Shown here piece after piece: positions 1 to 7,411 of a stretch of 64,000 nucleotides of DNA. The DNA is taken from contig NZ_JADEYH010000007.1 of NCBI RefSeq assembly GCF_017114865.1, forward strand, positions 140,315-204,314, given 5' to 3'. A program made the position numbers and the translations under genes. The notes beneath the pieces were generated by a model that was not told where the DNA came from, did not search any database, and saw nothing but the letters and a program-made list of their open reading frames with translations. This DNA comes from Streptomyces verrucosisporus. GTDB taxonomy: Bacteria > Actinomycetota > Actinomycetes > Streptomycetales > Streptomycetaceae. Each line of letters begins with the position of its first letter. Positions within the stretch are counted from its first letter, which is position 1.

Positions 1-1
1 G

Positions 2-256
2 GCGGAGGTGCGCCCGAGGACCTGGCCGCCCCGGTGGACCTCGGAACTGCTGGAGCTGATCACCGTGCTCACCCTCCTCGACGGGCTGCGCGAGGCGCGC
101 GCCGATTTCGCCGACCGCCTGGCCGGGCGTCCGGTAGTGGGGGTGTCCGCGCTGCGGGAGGCCGGTGTGCTGCCGCCGCCTTCGGCGGCGCGGCGCCCGG
201 CCTCCGTGCTGGACCACCGCGAGGAGGGGCCGGAGGGGCAGTTGGCGCTGTTGTGA
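2..256 (+). CDS. C-terminal end of probable type ISP restriction-modification enzyme (partial)
   Basis: The reading frame is open from the left edge and stops at 256, so about 84 C-terminal residues are visible. They contain WPPRWTSELLELITVLTLL followed by an acidic helix, then a stretch reading VSALREAGVLPPPSAARRP. From memory this resembles the tail of streptomycete type ISP single-polypeptide restriction-modification proteins, where a helical piece and a GVLPVP-like segment end the protein. No catalytic motif is in view, so the call rests on the tail alone. If it is right, the kinase/AAA/NADAR genes to the right lie next to a defence gene. Any other large protein with a similar helical tail is possible. 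Confidence 0.45.
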   Translation, partial: AEVRPRTWPPRWTSELLELITVLTLLDGLREARADFADRLAGRPVVGVSALREAGVLPPPSAARRPASVLDHREEGPEGQLALL

Positions 257-450
257 GGAACCGGTTCCCGCCGGCGGCGGGAGCCCGCCGGTCGCGGGAG
301 CGGAGTGCGGGGAGAGTGCGGGGAGAGTACGGGGACGCGGCCGGGGCCGGGCCGCGACGCCCGGCCCGCCGCGGGGAGGCCGGTCTCCCGGAGCCCTGAG
401 CCGAAACCTTCGTGCTCCGGCCCGGGTGCCCCGGACACGGCCGGACGCGG

Positions 451-717
451 CTAGGCGTGGCCCCCGAAGAGGGAGCGCCGCAGCCGCCGCAGCGGCGCGA
501 AGAGGGAGACCCGCGCGCCCCTGCTGCGGGAGCGCATGTGCACCGCGTCGCGCGCGGTCAGTTCGCGCATGAGCAAGGCCGCCTCAGCCGTGTCATCCTG
601 GGAGACGGCGGGCCCCGCCAGCACGCTCAAGTGCCGGTCCAGGCGCGAACCGGTCGCACCGCTCCCGCACTGGATCGCAGGGATCCGCGCCCTGCTGCGT
701 ACCGTTATCTGTTCCAT
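451..717 (-). CDS. Small basic protein of unknown function
   Basis: This codes for 88 residues, starting at ATG 717 with a GGAGAG ribosome site 4-5 bases upstream. The C-terminal third is very basic (RSRSRGARVSLFAPLRRLRRS), and the middle reads like a short helical segment. I see no signal peptide, membrane segment or known motif. It is divergent from the kinase at 895, so the 177 bp between them should hold both promoters. I believe similar small proteins occur in other streptomycetes, but I cannot assign a function. The conventional start, ribosome site and stop make it more likely a gene than a shadow. Confidence 0.6.
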   Translation of the reverse strand: MEQITVRSRARIPAIQCGSGATGSRLDRHLSVLAGPAVSQDDTAEAALLMRELTARDAVHMRSRSRGARVSLFAPLRRLRRSLFGGHA

Positions 718-894
718 GACTCTCCCCACCCAAACGAGGGCTCCCGGCCCGGGCAGGGTAACCCTATCTCCCGACCGTGACCCACGGGTATTCCGGTCAC
801 TCGATCCGCCTTCCCCGCAAGGGGGTTGACGAACACCGTACGAGACAACAGCATCCGACGGGCCCCACGGCGGGGCCGGGGACGGGGGACGACG

Positions 895-1930
895 ATGAAC
901 ACCGGTGACAGCGGGCGGCTGCTCGCCGACCGCTACCGCCTCGCCGCCGAGCTGGGCCGCGGCGAGGCGGGCGTGGTCCGGCAGGGGCGCGACGAGGTTC
1001 TGGGCCGCGAGGTCGCGGTCAAGGAGGTGCGGGCGGCGGAGGAGCTCTCCCCGGCCGAGGTGCGCGCCCTCTACTCCCACCTGGAGCGGGAGGCCATGAC
1101 GGCCGGGCGCATCTCCCACCGCAACGCCACCACCGTCCACGACGTGGTGATCGAGGACGGCCGCCTGTGGGTGGTGATGGAACTGGTGCGGGGCCTGTCG
1201 CTGGCCGCCGTGCTGGAGGCCGACGGGCCGATGTCCCCGGCCGGCGCCGCGCGGATCGGCGCCGAGGTCGTCTCGGCGCTGCGCAGCGCGCACGAGGCGG
1301 GCATCACCCACCGCGACGTCAAGCCGTCCAACATCCTGCTGGGCAACGACAACAGGGGCGTCCTCACCGACTTCGGTACCGCGCAGGTGAAGGCCGGCAC
1401 GGCGCACGACCGGCCCGGTGCGCCGGTCGGCCGGCCCGAGTTCCTCGCCCCGGAGTGCGCACGGGGCCAGGACCCGGGTCCCGCCGCGGACCTGTGGGCC
1501 CTGGGTGTGGTGCTGTACCTGGCCGTGGAGGGCGTCTCGCCGTTCCGCCGCGACACCCCCGAGAAGACCCTGCGCTCCCTCGCCGCGTACACCGACGCCG
1601 ATCTGCCGCCCATGCGGCGTGCGGGCGGGCGCGCTGGCGCCGGCGCTGGAGGGGCTGCTGCGGGCGGACCCCGCCGAGCGCACGGGCACCGCCGCAGCCG
1701 AACGGCTGCTGCGCGTGGCCGCGGCCGGCGGCGGCCCGCGCGCCTCCTCTTCTTCCTCCCCCTCGCCCTCGCCCGCATCCGGTGAGGGCGGGAGCGGCGG
1801 AGGCGGCGGACGCCGGGACACGCCGGGCTCCTGGGACGCCGACCGGGGGCCGCGCGGGGTGCCGGCACTCGTCGCCGGCCTGCTGGTCCTGCCGCTGGCC
1901 GCCCTCGCCGTGGCCGTCGCCCTGCGCTGA
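895..1930 (+). pseudogene. Serine/threonine protein kinase, frame-disrupted near its C-terminal lobe
   Basis: The start is ATG 895 after GGGGGAC. The first frame shows a nearly complete Hanks-type kinase: glycine loop LGRGEAGVV (residues 20-28), catalytic lysine in VAVKEV (K43), HRDVKPSN (D141), DFG (D159), an APE-like LAPE and DLWALGVVLYLAVEG. At about 1615-1635 (residues 241-246) the sense moves into the +1 frame. There it continues as ALEGLLRADPAERTGTAAAE, a Ser/Pro/Gly linker and a single C-terminal membrane segment ending at 1930. The uninterrupted first frame instead runs into an Arg/Ala/Gly shadow and stops at 1785. One extra base in the G/C-rich run would explain this. It could be a true mutation or a sequencing error. 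The catalytic core is intact, so a truncated active kinase without its anchor is possible. Confidence 0.85.
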
Positions 1931-2003
1931 GCGTCCGCCGAATCCCGGCCAGGCGCCGGAAACCTGCGTGCGCACGGGCCACCCGTGCCCGATCATGGGG
2001 GCC

Positions 2004-3125
2004 ATGTGTGCCGACCACCGTGCCGTGCCGACCGAGGAGTCGCTGCCCATCCGGCTCAACATCGACGACAGCGACTCCCCCTCCGACGTCATCGACGCCC
2101 TCTTCCTGGGGCGCTTCACCACCGGTGAGCAGCCGCACGCCCGCAGCCGCTCCCTGGAGCGGGTGCGCAAGGGCATGGCCCTGCTGCCGCCGGGAGCGGC
2201 CGTGCTGCGCTCGGCCCGCGACGGCGACCGCGGCGCGACGCTGGCCGAGGGCGACGGCTGGACGGTGCTGGTCTCCCGCTGGTCCCGCGGCGCCGACGTG
2301 ACCGTGACGGCCGTCAGCGAGGAACTGGCGGAGCGGACGCTGAAGGCCGCGGTGGAGGACGCGGAGGACGAGCCCGAGCCCCGGCCGGACGACGTCACCA
2401 TGGGTTTTTGGTACAACTCCCCGCGGCGCGGCCCGTACCGCACCACCCGCCGGATCACCGCCGGAAGCTGGGAGGAGATCCGCGGCAACTACACCGCCCC
2501 GGTCGCCGAGGCCATGGACGGGCTGATGAAGACCAGCCCGGACGACATCACCGGGCGGCTGCTGCTGCTCCACGGCCCGCCGGGCACCGGCAAGACCTCC
2601 GCCCTGCGGACACTGGCGCGCTCCTGGCAGGACTGGTGCCAGGTGGACTGCGTGCTCGACCCGGAGCGGCTGTTCAACGAGGTCGGCTATCTGATGGACA
2701 TCGCCATCGGCGAGGACGACGGCGCCCCGGACCGGCCGGGCCGGGAACGCTGGCGGCTGCTGCTCCTGGAGGACTGCGACGAGCTGATCCGCGGCGAGGC
2801 CAAGCACGCCACCGGCCAGGCCCTGTCCCGGCTGCTGAACCTCACCGACGGACTGCTGGGCCAGGGCCGCAACGTCCTGGTCGGCCTGACCACCAACGAG
2901 GACCTGGAGCGGCTGCACCCGGCGGTCGTCCGCCCCGGACGCTGCCTGGCCCGCATCGAGGTCGGCCCGCTGACGCGCCCCGAGGCCGTGAACTGGCTCG
3001 GCACCGAGGAGGGCGTCGGCCCCGACGGGGCGACCCTGGCCGAGCTGTACGCGCTGCGCCGCGGTTCGGGCCCGGCCTCGGTGCCGCCGCAGCCCGGGCG
3101 GTCGGACGAGGGTATGTACCTGTGA
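2004..3125 (+). CDS. AAA-family ATPase with N-terminal DUF5925 domain
   Basis: A 373-residue protein. Residues 1-130 match the streptomycete DUF5925 domain as I remember it (IRLNIDDSDSPSDVIDALFLG). A C-terminal AAA module follows, with Walker A GPPGTGKT (191-198), Walker B LLLLED (252-257), a sensor-like LTTNED and an arginine-rich VVRPGRCLARIEVGPL. It is likely a cytosolic ATPase that remodels a protein or nucleic-acid partner; the partner is unknown. An in-frame ATG at 1995 would add three residues. Its TGA overlaps the GTG of the NADAR gene, so the two are made together. The broken kinase lies just upstream in the same direction. Confidence 0.9.
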   Translation: MCADHRAVPTEESLPIRLNIDDSDSPSDVIDALFLGRFTTGEQPHARSRSLERVRKGMALLPPGAAVLRSARDGDRGATLAEGDGWTVLVSRWSRGADVTVTAVSEELAERTLKAAVEDAEDEPEPRPDDVTMGFWYNSPRRGPYRTTRRITAGSWEEIRGNYTAPVAEAMDGLMKTSPDDITGRLLLLHGPPGTGKTSALRTLARSWQDWCQVDCVLDPERLFNEVGYLMDIAIGEDDGAPDRPGRERWRLLLLEDCDELIRGEAKHATGQALSRLLNLTDGLLGQGRNVLVGLTTNEDLERLHPAVVRPGRCLARIEVGPLTRPEAVNWLGTEEGVGPDGATLAELYALRRGSGPASVPPQPGRSDEGMYL

Positions 3126-3715
3126 CGCCTCCCCGCCGGGCCGCCGGGGAACGCGCGGGCGATCCGGCGGCGGAGCTGATCGGGCGGCAGGCGCGCGGGG
3201 AGCGGATCAAGTACCTCCACTTCTGGGGGCACGCTCCGCCCCGGGGGCGGGACGGCGGCTCGCCCGGCCCGTGGTGCCTCAGCCAGTGGTGGCCCTCGCC
3301 GTTCACCGTGGACGGCGTCGTCTACCCCACCGCCGAGCACTGGATGATGGCCGCCAAGGCACGGCTGTTCGGCGACGCGGCGGCCGAGGAGCGGATTGCG
3401 GCCGCGGTGGAGCCGGGCGCGGCCAAGGCCGCCGGCCGTGCGGTGCGGGGCTTCGACGAGGAGGTCTGGGTCCGGCACCGCTTCGGCGTCGTGGTCGAGG
3501 GCTGCGTCCACAAGTTCGGGCGGCACGGGGAGTTGCGGGCGTTCCTGCTCGCCACGCGGGGGCGGGTGCTGGTGGAGGCCAGTCCGCTGGACCGGATCTG
3601 GGGTATCGGGCTGGCCGCCGACGACGAGCGGGCGTCCGATCCGGCGCGCTGGCGCGGGCTCAACCTGCTGGGCTTCGCCCTGATGGCCGCCCGGGAGCGG
3701 CTGGAGGCGGGCTGA
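3122..3715 (+). CDS. NADAR family protein (YbiA-like N-glycosidase fold)
   Basis: A 197-residue protein starting at GTG 3122 inside the stop of the AAA gene (GTGA), so translation is coupled. It carries the NADAR (DUF1768) signatures: LSQWWPSPFTVDG, YPTAEHWMMAAKARLF, a KF pair, LVEASPLDRIWGIGL and NLLGFALM. Family members cleave N-glycosidic bonds. Known roles include removing reactive riboflavin intermediates and, for some, removing ADP-ribose from nucleobases. The residues usually treated as catalytic (the W/E/H cluster and SPxDxIWGIG) look intact. The substrate cannot be read from sequence; the AAA partner argues for an ADP-ribose or conflict role rather than flavin housekeeping, which is inference. 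Confidence 0.93.
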   Translation: MTPPRRAAGERAGDPAAELIGRQARGERIKYLHFWGHAPPRGRDGGSPGPWCLSQWWPSPFTVDGVVYPTAEHWMMAAKARLFGDAAAEERIAAAVEPGAAKAAGRAVRGFDEEVWVRHRFGVVVEGCVHKFGRHGELRAFLLATRGRVLVEASPLDRIWGIGLAADDERASDPARWRGLNLLGFALMAARERLEAG

Positions 3716-3722
3716 GAGGACG

Positions 3723-4103
3723 TCAGTCCCGGCGGTCGTACTCGGCGGCGACCGCCTGCTCGGCCGCGGCGAGTGCGGCGGCCCGGTCCAGGCCCAGTCG
3801 CCGCGCCCGCTGGGCGTACGACCGCGCCGCCGCCGCGGCCTCGCGGGCGGCGGTGTCCCCGCCGGCGGCGATGAAGCTGCCGTTGCGGCCCCGGGTCTCG
3901 ATCACCCCGTCGGCCTCCAGCGCGCGGTAGGCCTTGGCCACCGTGTTGGCCGCCAGCCCCAGCTCCCCGGCGAGTCCGCGCACAGTGGGCAGCCGGTGAC
4001 CGACCGGCAGCCCGCCGCCGCGGGCCTGTTCGGCGATCTGGGCGCGCACCTGCTCGTAGGGGGCGACGGGGGCTTCCGGGTCGACGGTGATGCTCAGTGG
4101 CAC
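3723..4103 (-). CDS. GntR-family transcriptional regulator, short YtrA-like type
   Basis: A 126-residue protein with an N-terminal winged helix-turn-helix: APYEQVRAQIAEQARGG, then LPTVRGLAGELGLAANTVAKA and ALEADGVIETRGRNGSFI. It has only about 45 residues after the wing. That short helical tail fits the YtrA subgroup, which usually dimerises through the tail and often controls an adjacent ABC transporter; none is adjacent here. It converges on the NADAR gene with 7 bp between the stops. The promoter region behind its start contains a six-copy 9-bp tandem repeat. Confidence 0.92.
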   Translation of the reverse strand: MPLSITVDPEAPVAPYEQVRAQIAEQARGGGLPVGHRLPTVRGLAGELGLAANTVAKAYRALEADGVIETRGRNGSFIAAGGDTAAREAAAAARSYAQRARRLGLDRAAALAAAEQAVAAEYDRRD

Positions 4104-4140
4104 GGCACTTCTCCTGCTGCGGATCGGAACGTCGGATGGC

Positions 4141-4194
4141 GCGGGGTGCGCGGGGTGCGCGGGGTGCGCGGGGTGCGCGGGGTGCGCGGGGTGC
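4141..4194. repeat. 9-bp minisatellite, six perfect copies
   Basis: The unit GCGGGGTGC is repeated six times without a mismatch from 4141 to 4194. It sits 38 bp upstream of the GntR start and before the stop of the next minus-strand gene, so it is intergenic. Slippage here would change promoter spacing without touching a protein. Confidence 0.97.
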
Positions 4195-4214
4195 GTCGAT
4201 TGTGCACCAGCGCG

Positions 4215-4883
4215 TCAGCCGCGCTCCCAGATCCCGGTCTCCGGCGCCCAGCGGTACTCCGGCCGGCCCTCCGTGCCGCTGGTGCGGAAGGGCCGGCCGC
4301 CGTCGTCGATGCGCAGGGTGCCGCTGTCGTCACCACTGCTCCACTCCACCTCGATGTACCAGTCGCAGTCGCACCCCCCGGTCCGTGCCTCCACGCGCAG
4401 TGCCAGGGGGTCGTCGGCGGTGACGCGGTACGGCAGACGGGTGGTGGGCAGGGGCCGGCCGCCCTCGCCGTCGTAGCCGTCCACGGGCTCGGCGATCGGG
4501 CGCGAGGCGTCCAGGTCGGCCGTGAAGGCGGCCGGGGTGAGCGATCCGCCGCAGCCGTCGTCCATCCGGTAGACCGGCCGGTCCAGAAGGGCGCGGCGTT
4601 CGGCCACCCGGATGTGCAGGGCCTCCACCACGACGGGGGCCGTACCGGTGCCGTACACGGTGGCCTCCACGATGGTCTCGCCGCCGTGCACCGCGCCGAG
4701 GGCGCCGGCCCAGGAGGGCGCGTCCTGCGGAGCCGGCGGCGGGGGGACCCGGGAGGGCGGCGAGTCGATCAGATAGCGATGGCCGCAGCCGTGCCGCCAC
4801 ACGTGGGAGCGGGCGGACCAGCTCAGCGGAGCCGCTTCCGGCGCACCGCCGTGCTCGCGCTCCCGGTCGCCGCCGTCCGGCAT
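4215..4883 (-). CDS. Conserved hypothetical protein
   Basis: Up to 222 residues. The body begins at about residue 20 (SWSARSHVWRHGCGHRYLID) and continues with a beta-rich pattern: VHGGETIVEATVYGTG, VEALHIRVAERRALLDRPVY, a YRMDDGCGG turn, CDCDWYIEVEWSSG and a C-terminal RPFRTSG. I recall similar modules at the C-terminus of larger streptomycete proteins with an N-terminal DNA-binding or membrane part. That part is missing here; the first 19 residues are charged and unremarkable. The gene may be a standalone version or a 5'-truncated remnant. Function is unknown. Confidence 0.65.
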   Translation of the reverse strand: MPDGGDREREHGGAPEAAPLSWSARSHVWRHGCGHRYLIDSPPSRVPPPPAPQDAPSWAGALGAVHGGETIVEATVYGTGTAPVVVEALHIRVAERRALLDRPVYRMDDGCGGSLTPAAFTADLDASRPIAEPVDGYDGEGGRPLPTTRLPYRVTADDPLALRVEARTGGCDCDWYIEVEWSSGDDSGTLRIDDGGRPFRTSGTEGRPEYRWAPETGIWERG

Positions 4884-5272
4884 CCGGGAGGGGTCCGCCC
4901 TCGGGGTACGGCCCGGTTTCGCACCGTCTCCGGTTCTTCCGTCCTCCCGGCCCCCGGCCGGGGACGGGGGCCGGGAGGACGAGGGGACGGAAGGGGACGC
5001 GGAGGAGAGTAAGCCATCGGTGCCGCCCGTCCCCGGCGCGGAGGCGGCGGGTCCGCCCGCGGCGCGGCGCTCCGGGCCGGGGACGGGCGCACCGTCACGG
5101 TCGTCGTCTGGGGCCGGATGGGCACCTTCGAGGACGCTCCGGTGAAGGACTTCAAGGAGACGACGCGCACGGCGGTGGACAAGCTGTACCGCTGACCGGG
5201 CCGGGCGCCGCCGGCGCGGGTCCCGTCGCCGTCCTGGCGCGGGACCCGCGCGGTGTTCCGCCCGCCGTCAGC
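4884..5272. other. Gene-poor stretch with a decayed coding fragment
   Basis: This 389-bp interval has no complete gene. It is very GC-rich, with low-complexity runs around 4930-5040, and contains the plus-strand fragment listed separately at 5058-5195. I see no convincing promoter or terminator. Confidence 0.6.
5058..5195 (+). pseudogene. 3' fragment of an unidentified gene
   Basis: A plus-strand frame with streptomycete-like codon use ends at TGA 5193-5195. The last residues read GRTVTVVVWGRMGTFEDAP followed by a basic-acidic helix ending in TAVDKLYR. The pattern (beta strand, then amphipathic helix, then stop) looks like a natural protein C-terminus. No ATG or GTG opens the frame and a TAA lies upstream near 5010. 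I read it as the tail of a deleted gene. I do not recognise the family with confidence. Confidence 0.45.
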
Positions 5273-5728
5273 TCAGTCGCGCAGCCGTCGGCCCACTTCG
5301 CCCAGCGCCCGCGCCAGGACGGCGAGTTCCTCGCGGTCGAGGACGTCGATGAGCGCCTCGCGCACCGTCGCCACATGGCCGGGGGCCGCGGTGCGCAGCA
5401 GTTCACGCCCCTCCTCGGTGAGGACGGCGAAGACGCCGCGGACGTCGGTGGGGCAGGCGCGGCGCCGCACCAGACCGCGTCTCTCCAATTGGCCGACCTG
5501 GTAGGTCAGGCCGCTCTTGGAGGTGATCAGCCGTTCGGCCAGTTCGGTCATGCGGATCTCGCCGCCGGGGGCATCGGCGAGGTGGACCAGGATCTCGTAC
5601 TGCGGGTGGGACAGGCCCGCCTCGTCCTTGAGCTGCTGCTCAAGCCTTCGGGTGACGCGGTTGCCGGCTTCGAGGAAGCCCTGCCAGGCCGCCATCTCCA
5701 GCTCGTCCAGCCATCGGGGCTCCTTCAT
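5273..5728 (-). CDS. MarR-family transcriptional regulator
   Basis: A 151-residue single-domain winged-helix protein. Residues 14-40 form the first dimerisation helix. LSHPQYEILVHLADAPGG and TELAERLITSKSGLTYQVGQL form the helix-turn-helix. The wing carries RRRACPTDVRGVFAVLTEEG (about residues 87-106), and two C-terminal helices complete the dimer interface. It is transcribed divergently from the dioxygenase at 5840. The region between them holds a perfect inverted repeat (5745-5806) that is the obvious binding site, so it probably represses both genes until a phenolic or similar ligand is present; the ligand is inferred. Confidence 0.95.
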   Translation of the reverse strand: MKEPRWLDELEMAAWQGFLEAGNRVTRRLEQQLKDEAGLSHPQYEILVHLADAPGGEIRMTELAERLITSKSGLTYQVGQLERRGLVRRRACPTDVRGVFAVLTEEGRELLRTAAPGHVATVREALIDVLDREELAVLARALGEVGRRLRD

Positions 5729-5744
5729 GCCCCCATCGTACGTG

Positions 5745-5806
5745 GTTGTTCAAATTCAAACCAAGCTGTACGCTCGCCATGAGCACTTATTTCGAATTTG
5801 AACAAC
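5745..5806. promoter_or_regulatory. Probable MarR operator region
   Basis: The arm GTTGTTCAAATTC (5745-5757) is repeated in perfect reverse complement at 5794-5806, 36 bp apart. Each arm is AT-rich in otherwise GC-rich DNA and holds a TTCAAATT/AATTTGAA half-palindrome. It lies between the divergent MarR and dioxygenase starts and looks like two binding sites for a MarR dimer. Confidence 0.8.
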
Positions 5807-5839
5807 TATGAACCGATCCGATCCCAAGAGGACGCCTCC

Positions 5840-6652
5840 ATGACCGCGACCACCCCGTCGGCCCCGCTACCTGCGGCAGGCCGCATGCCCGTGCTGTACC
5901 TCAGCCACGGCGCCCCGCCGCTGGCCGACGACACACTGTGGACCTCGCAGCTCGCCGACTGGTCCGCGAAGCTGCCGCGGCCCGAGGCCGTGCTGATCGT
6001 CTCCGCCCACTGGGAGTCCGCGCCGGTGACGCTGGGCGCCACCCGGACCGTCCCCCTGGTGTACGACTTCCACGGCTTCCCCGAGCGCTACCACCGTGTC
6101 GCCTACCCGGCCCCGGGCGCCCCCGCCCTGGCCGCGAAGGTGCGGGCCCTGCTCGCCGGGCCGGGCACCCCGGTGCACGACGCGCCGGACCGGGGCCTGG
6201 ACCACGGCGCGTACGTGCCGCTGGCCGAGATGTACCCCGACGCCGACGTCCCCGTGCTCCAGCTCTCGATGCCCACCCTGGACCCCTGGGAGCTGCTGCG
6301 ACTGGGCCGCAGACTGGCCCCGCTGCGCGACGAGGGCGTGCTGATCGTCGGCAGCGGCTTCTTCACCCACAACCTGCGCGGTCTGACATGGGGCACCGGG
6401 CCCGACGAGGCTCCGTCCTGGTCGAAGGAGTTCGACGCGTGGGGCGGCGAGGCCCTGGAGAGGTCGGATCTCGACGCCCTGCTCGACTTCGGGCACCGGG
6501 CCCCGGCGGGCCGGATCGCCCATCCGCGCACCGACCACTTCGCGCCGCTGTTCGTCTCCCTGGGAGCGGGCGAGGCCGACCTGGGCGCCCAGCGCACGGT
6601 CGTCGACGGCTTCTGGGCCGGACTGGCCAAGCGTTCGGTGCAGCTCGGCTGA
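5840..6652 (+). CDS. Extradiol ring-cleavage dioxygenase, DODA/YgiD type
   Basis: A 270-residue protein. Class III (LigB-type) metal-binding features are present: YLSHGAPPL (H23), VSAHWES (H57), RGLDHGAYVPL (H122) and GSGFFTHNLR (H177), matching the positions of metal and substrate ligands in YgiD-like 4,5-DOPA dioxygenases. ATG 5840 follows AGAGGA; an upstream ATG at 5798 lies inside the operator and is less likely. The enzyme should be a cytosolic non-haem metal dioxygenase acting on a catechol. Divergence from MarR suggests induction by an aromatic compound. The substrate is not determined. Confidence 0.93.
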   Translation: MTATTPSAPLPAAGRMPVLYLSHGAPPLADDTLWTSQLADWSAKLPRPEAVLIVSAHWESAPVTLGATRTVPLVYDFHGFPERYHRVAYPAPGAPALAAKVRALLAGPGTPVHDAPDRGLDHGAYVPLAEMYPDADVPVLQLSMPTLDPWELLRLGRRLAPLRDEGVLIVGSGFFTHNLRGLTWGTGPDEAPSWSKEFDAWGGEALERSDLDALLDFGHRAPAGRIAHPRTDHFAPLFVSLGAGEADLGAQRTVVDGFWAGLAKRSVQLG

Positions 6653-6747
6653 CTCCGTCCGGCCGGGTCCGGCCGACTGGGCCGGCCGGCTGTGCCCGGC
6701 CGGACGATCCGGACACCGCGCCCGTCTCGCGCCCGCCTCCGCGGGCG

Positions 6748-7269
6748 TCAGGTGGCCGGAAGCACCACGACCCGGCCGGGAGCGGCCGGGTCGTAGGCGA
6801 TGGAGTCCCCCGGCCGGTGCCAGTGCAGCGCGAAGCGGTGGCCCGCCCGGTACGCCTCCAGCCCGGCCCGGCAGTAGGCGACCATGTCGCCGGGCAGCGC
6901 CGCCAGCGGGAACCAGCCCAGCTCCGAGCACTTGTCGGGCTCGGCGTTGACCGGCTCGTGCCCCTCCCCGGCCCAGGCCTCGAAGAACCAGCCCATCCGG
7001 GGATCCCCGGCCGGGGAACGGTGCTGCATAACGAGGGCGACCCTCAGCTCCTCGGGCGCGAGGCGCAGCCCGATCTCCTCGTACGCCTCCCGGATCACCG
7101 CCTCCCGCACGTCCTCACCGTCCTCGGCGTGGCCGGACGGCGCGTTCAGCAGGCCGTCCGCGTAACCGGTGCCGTCCCGGCGCGCGAGCAGCACCTCCTC
7201 GCCGCGCCGCAGCACGAGGTGGACGTCGACGATCTCCCTGTGCCGTCTTCTGCTCCGCAGACTCCTCAT
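6748..7269 (-). CDS. Nudix hydrolase
   Basis: A 173-residue protein. The Nudix box GHAEDGEDVREAVIREAYEE (about residues 46-65), followed by IGL, has every consensus acidic residue. The opening VDVHLVLRRGEEVLLARR strand and GYADG turn are typical of small MutT-like enzymes. The C-terminal third (FALHWHRPGD and onward) is an extension. The start at 7269 has no good ribosome site; a GTG at 7224 with AGGGAG upstream would trim 15 residues. The nucleotide substrate cannot be predicted. Confidence 0.93.
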   Translation of the reverse strand: MRSLRSRRRHREIVDVHLVLRRGEEVLLARRDGTGYADGLLNAPSGHAEDGEDVREAVIREAYEEIGLRLAPEELRVALVMQHRSPAGDPRMGWFFEAWAGEGHEPVNAEPDKCSELGWFPLAALPGDMVAYCRAGLEAYRAGHRFALHWHRPGDSIAYDPAAPGRVVVLPAT

Positions 7270-7321
7270 GGTGCGCGATCATCGCACCGCCCTGTGACAT
7301 CGGCGCCCCCTGGTCCGAACG

Positions 7322-7379
7322 CCGGGGAGGCCGGGGACGAAAAGGCCGGGAGCCCCCCTCCCGCCCCCGGCCTCCCCGG
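7322..7379 (-). terminator. Inverted repeat after the acyl-CoA dehydrogenase pair
   Basis: Perfect 15-bp arms at 7322-7336 and 7365-7379 with a 28-nt interval lie 33 bp past the stop at 7412. They probably end the acyl-CoA dehydrogenase transcript. Confidence 0.6.
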
Positions 7380-7411
7380 TCTCTCCCCGCCTCCCCGTGC
7401 GGCCGCCGGGC

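Noticed and set aside
4094..4336. Frames made of TPR/RGARGA repeats over the 9-bp array
   Set aside because: They only translate the minisatellite and have no start signals or domain.
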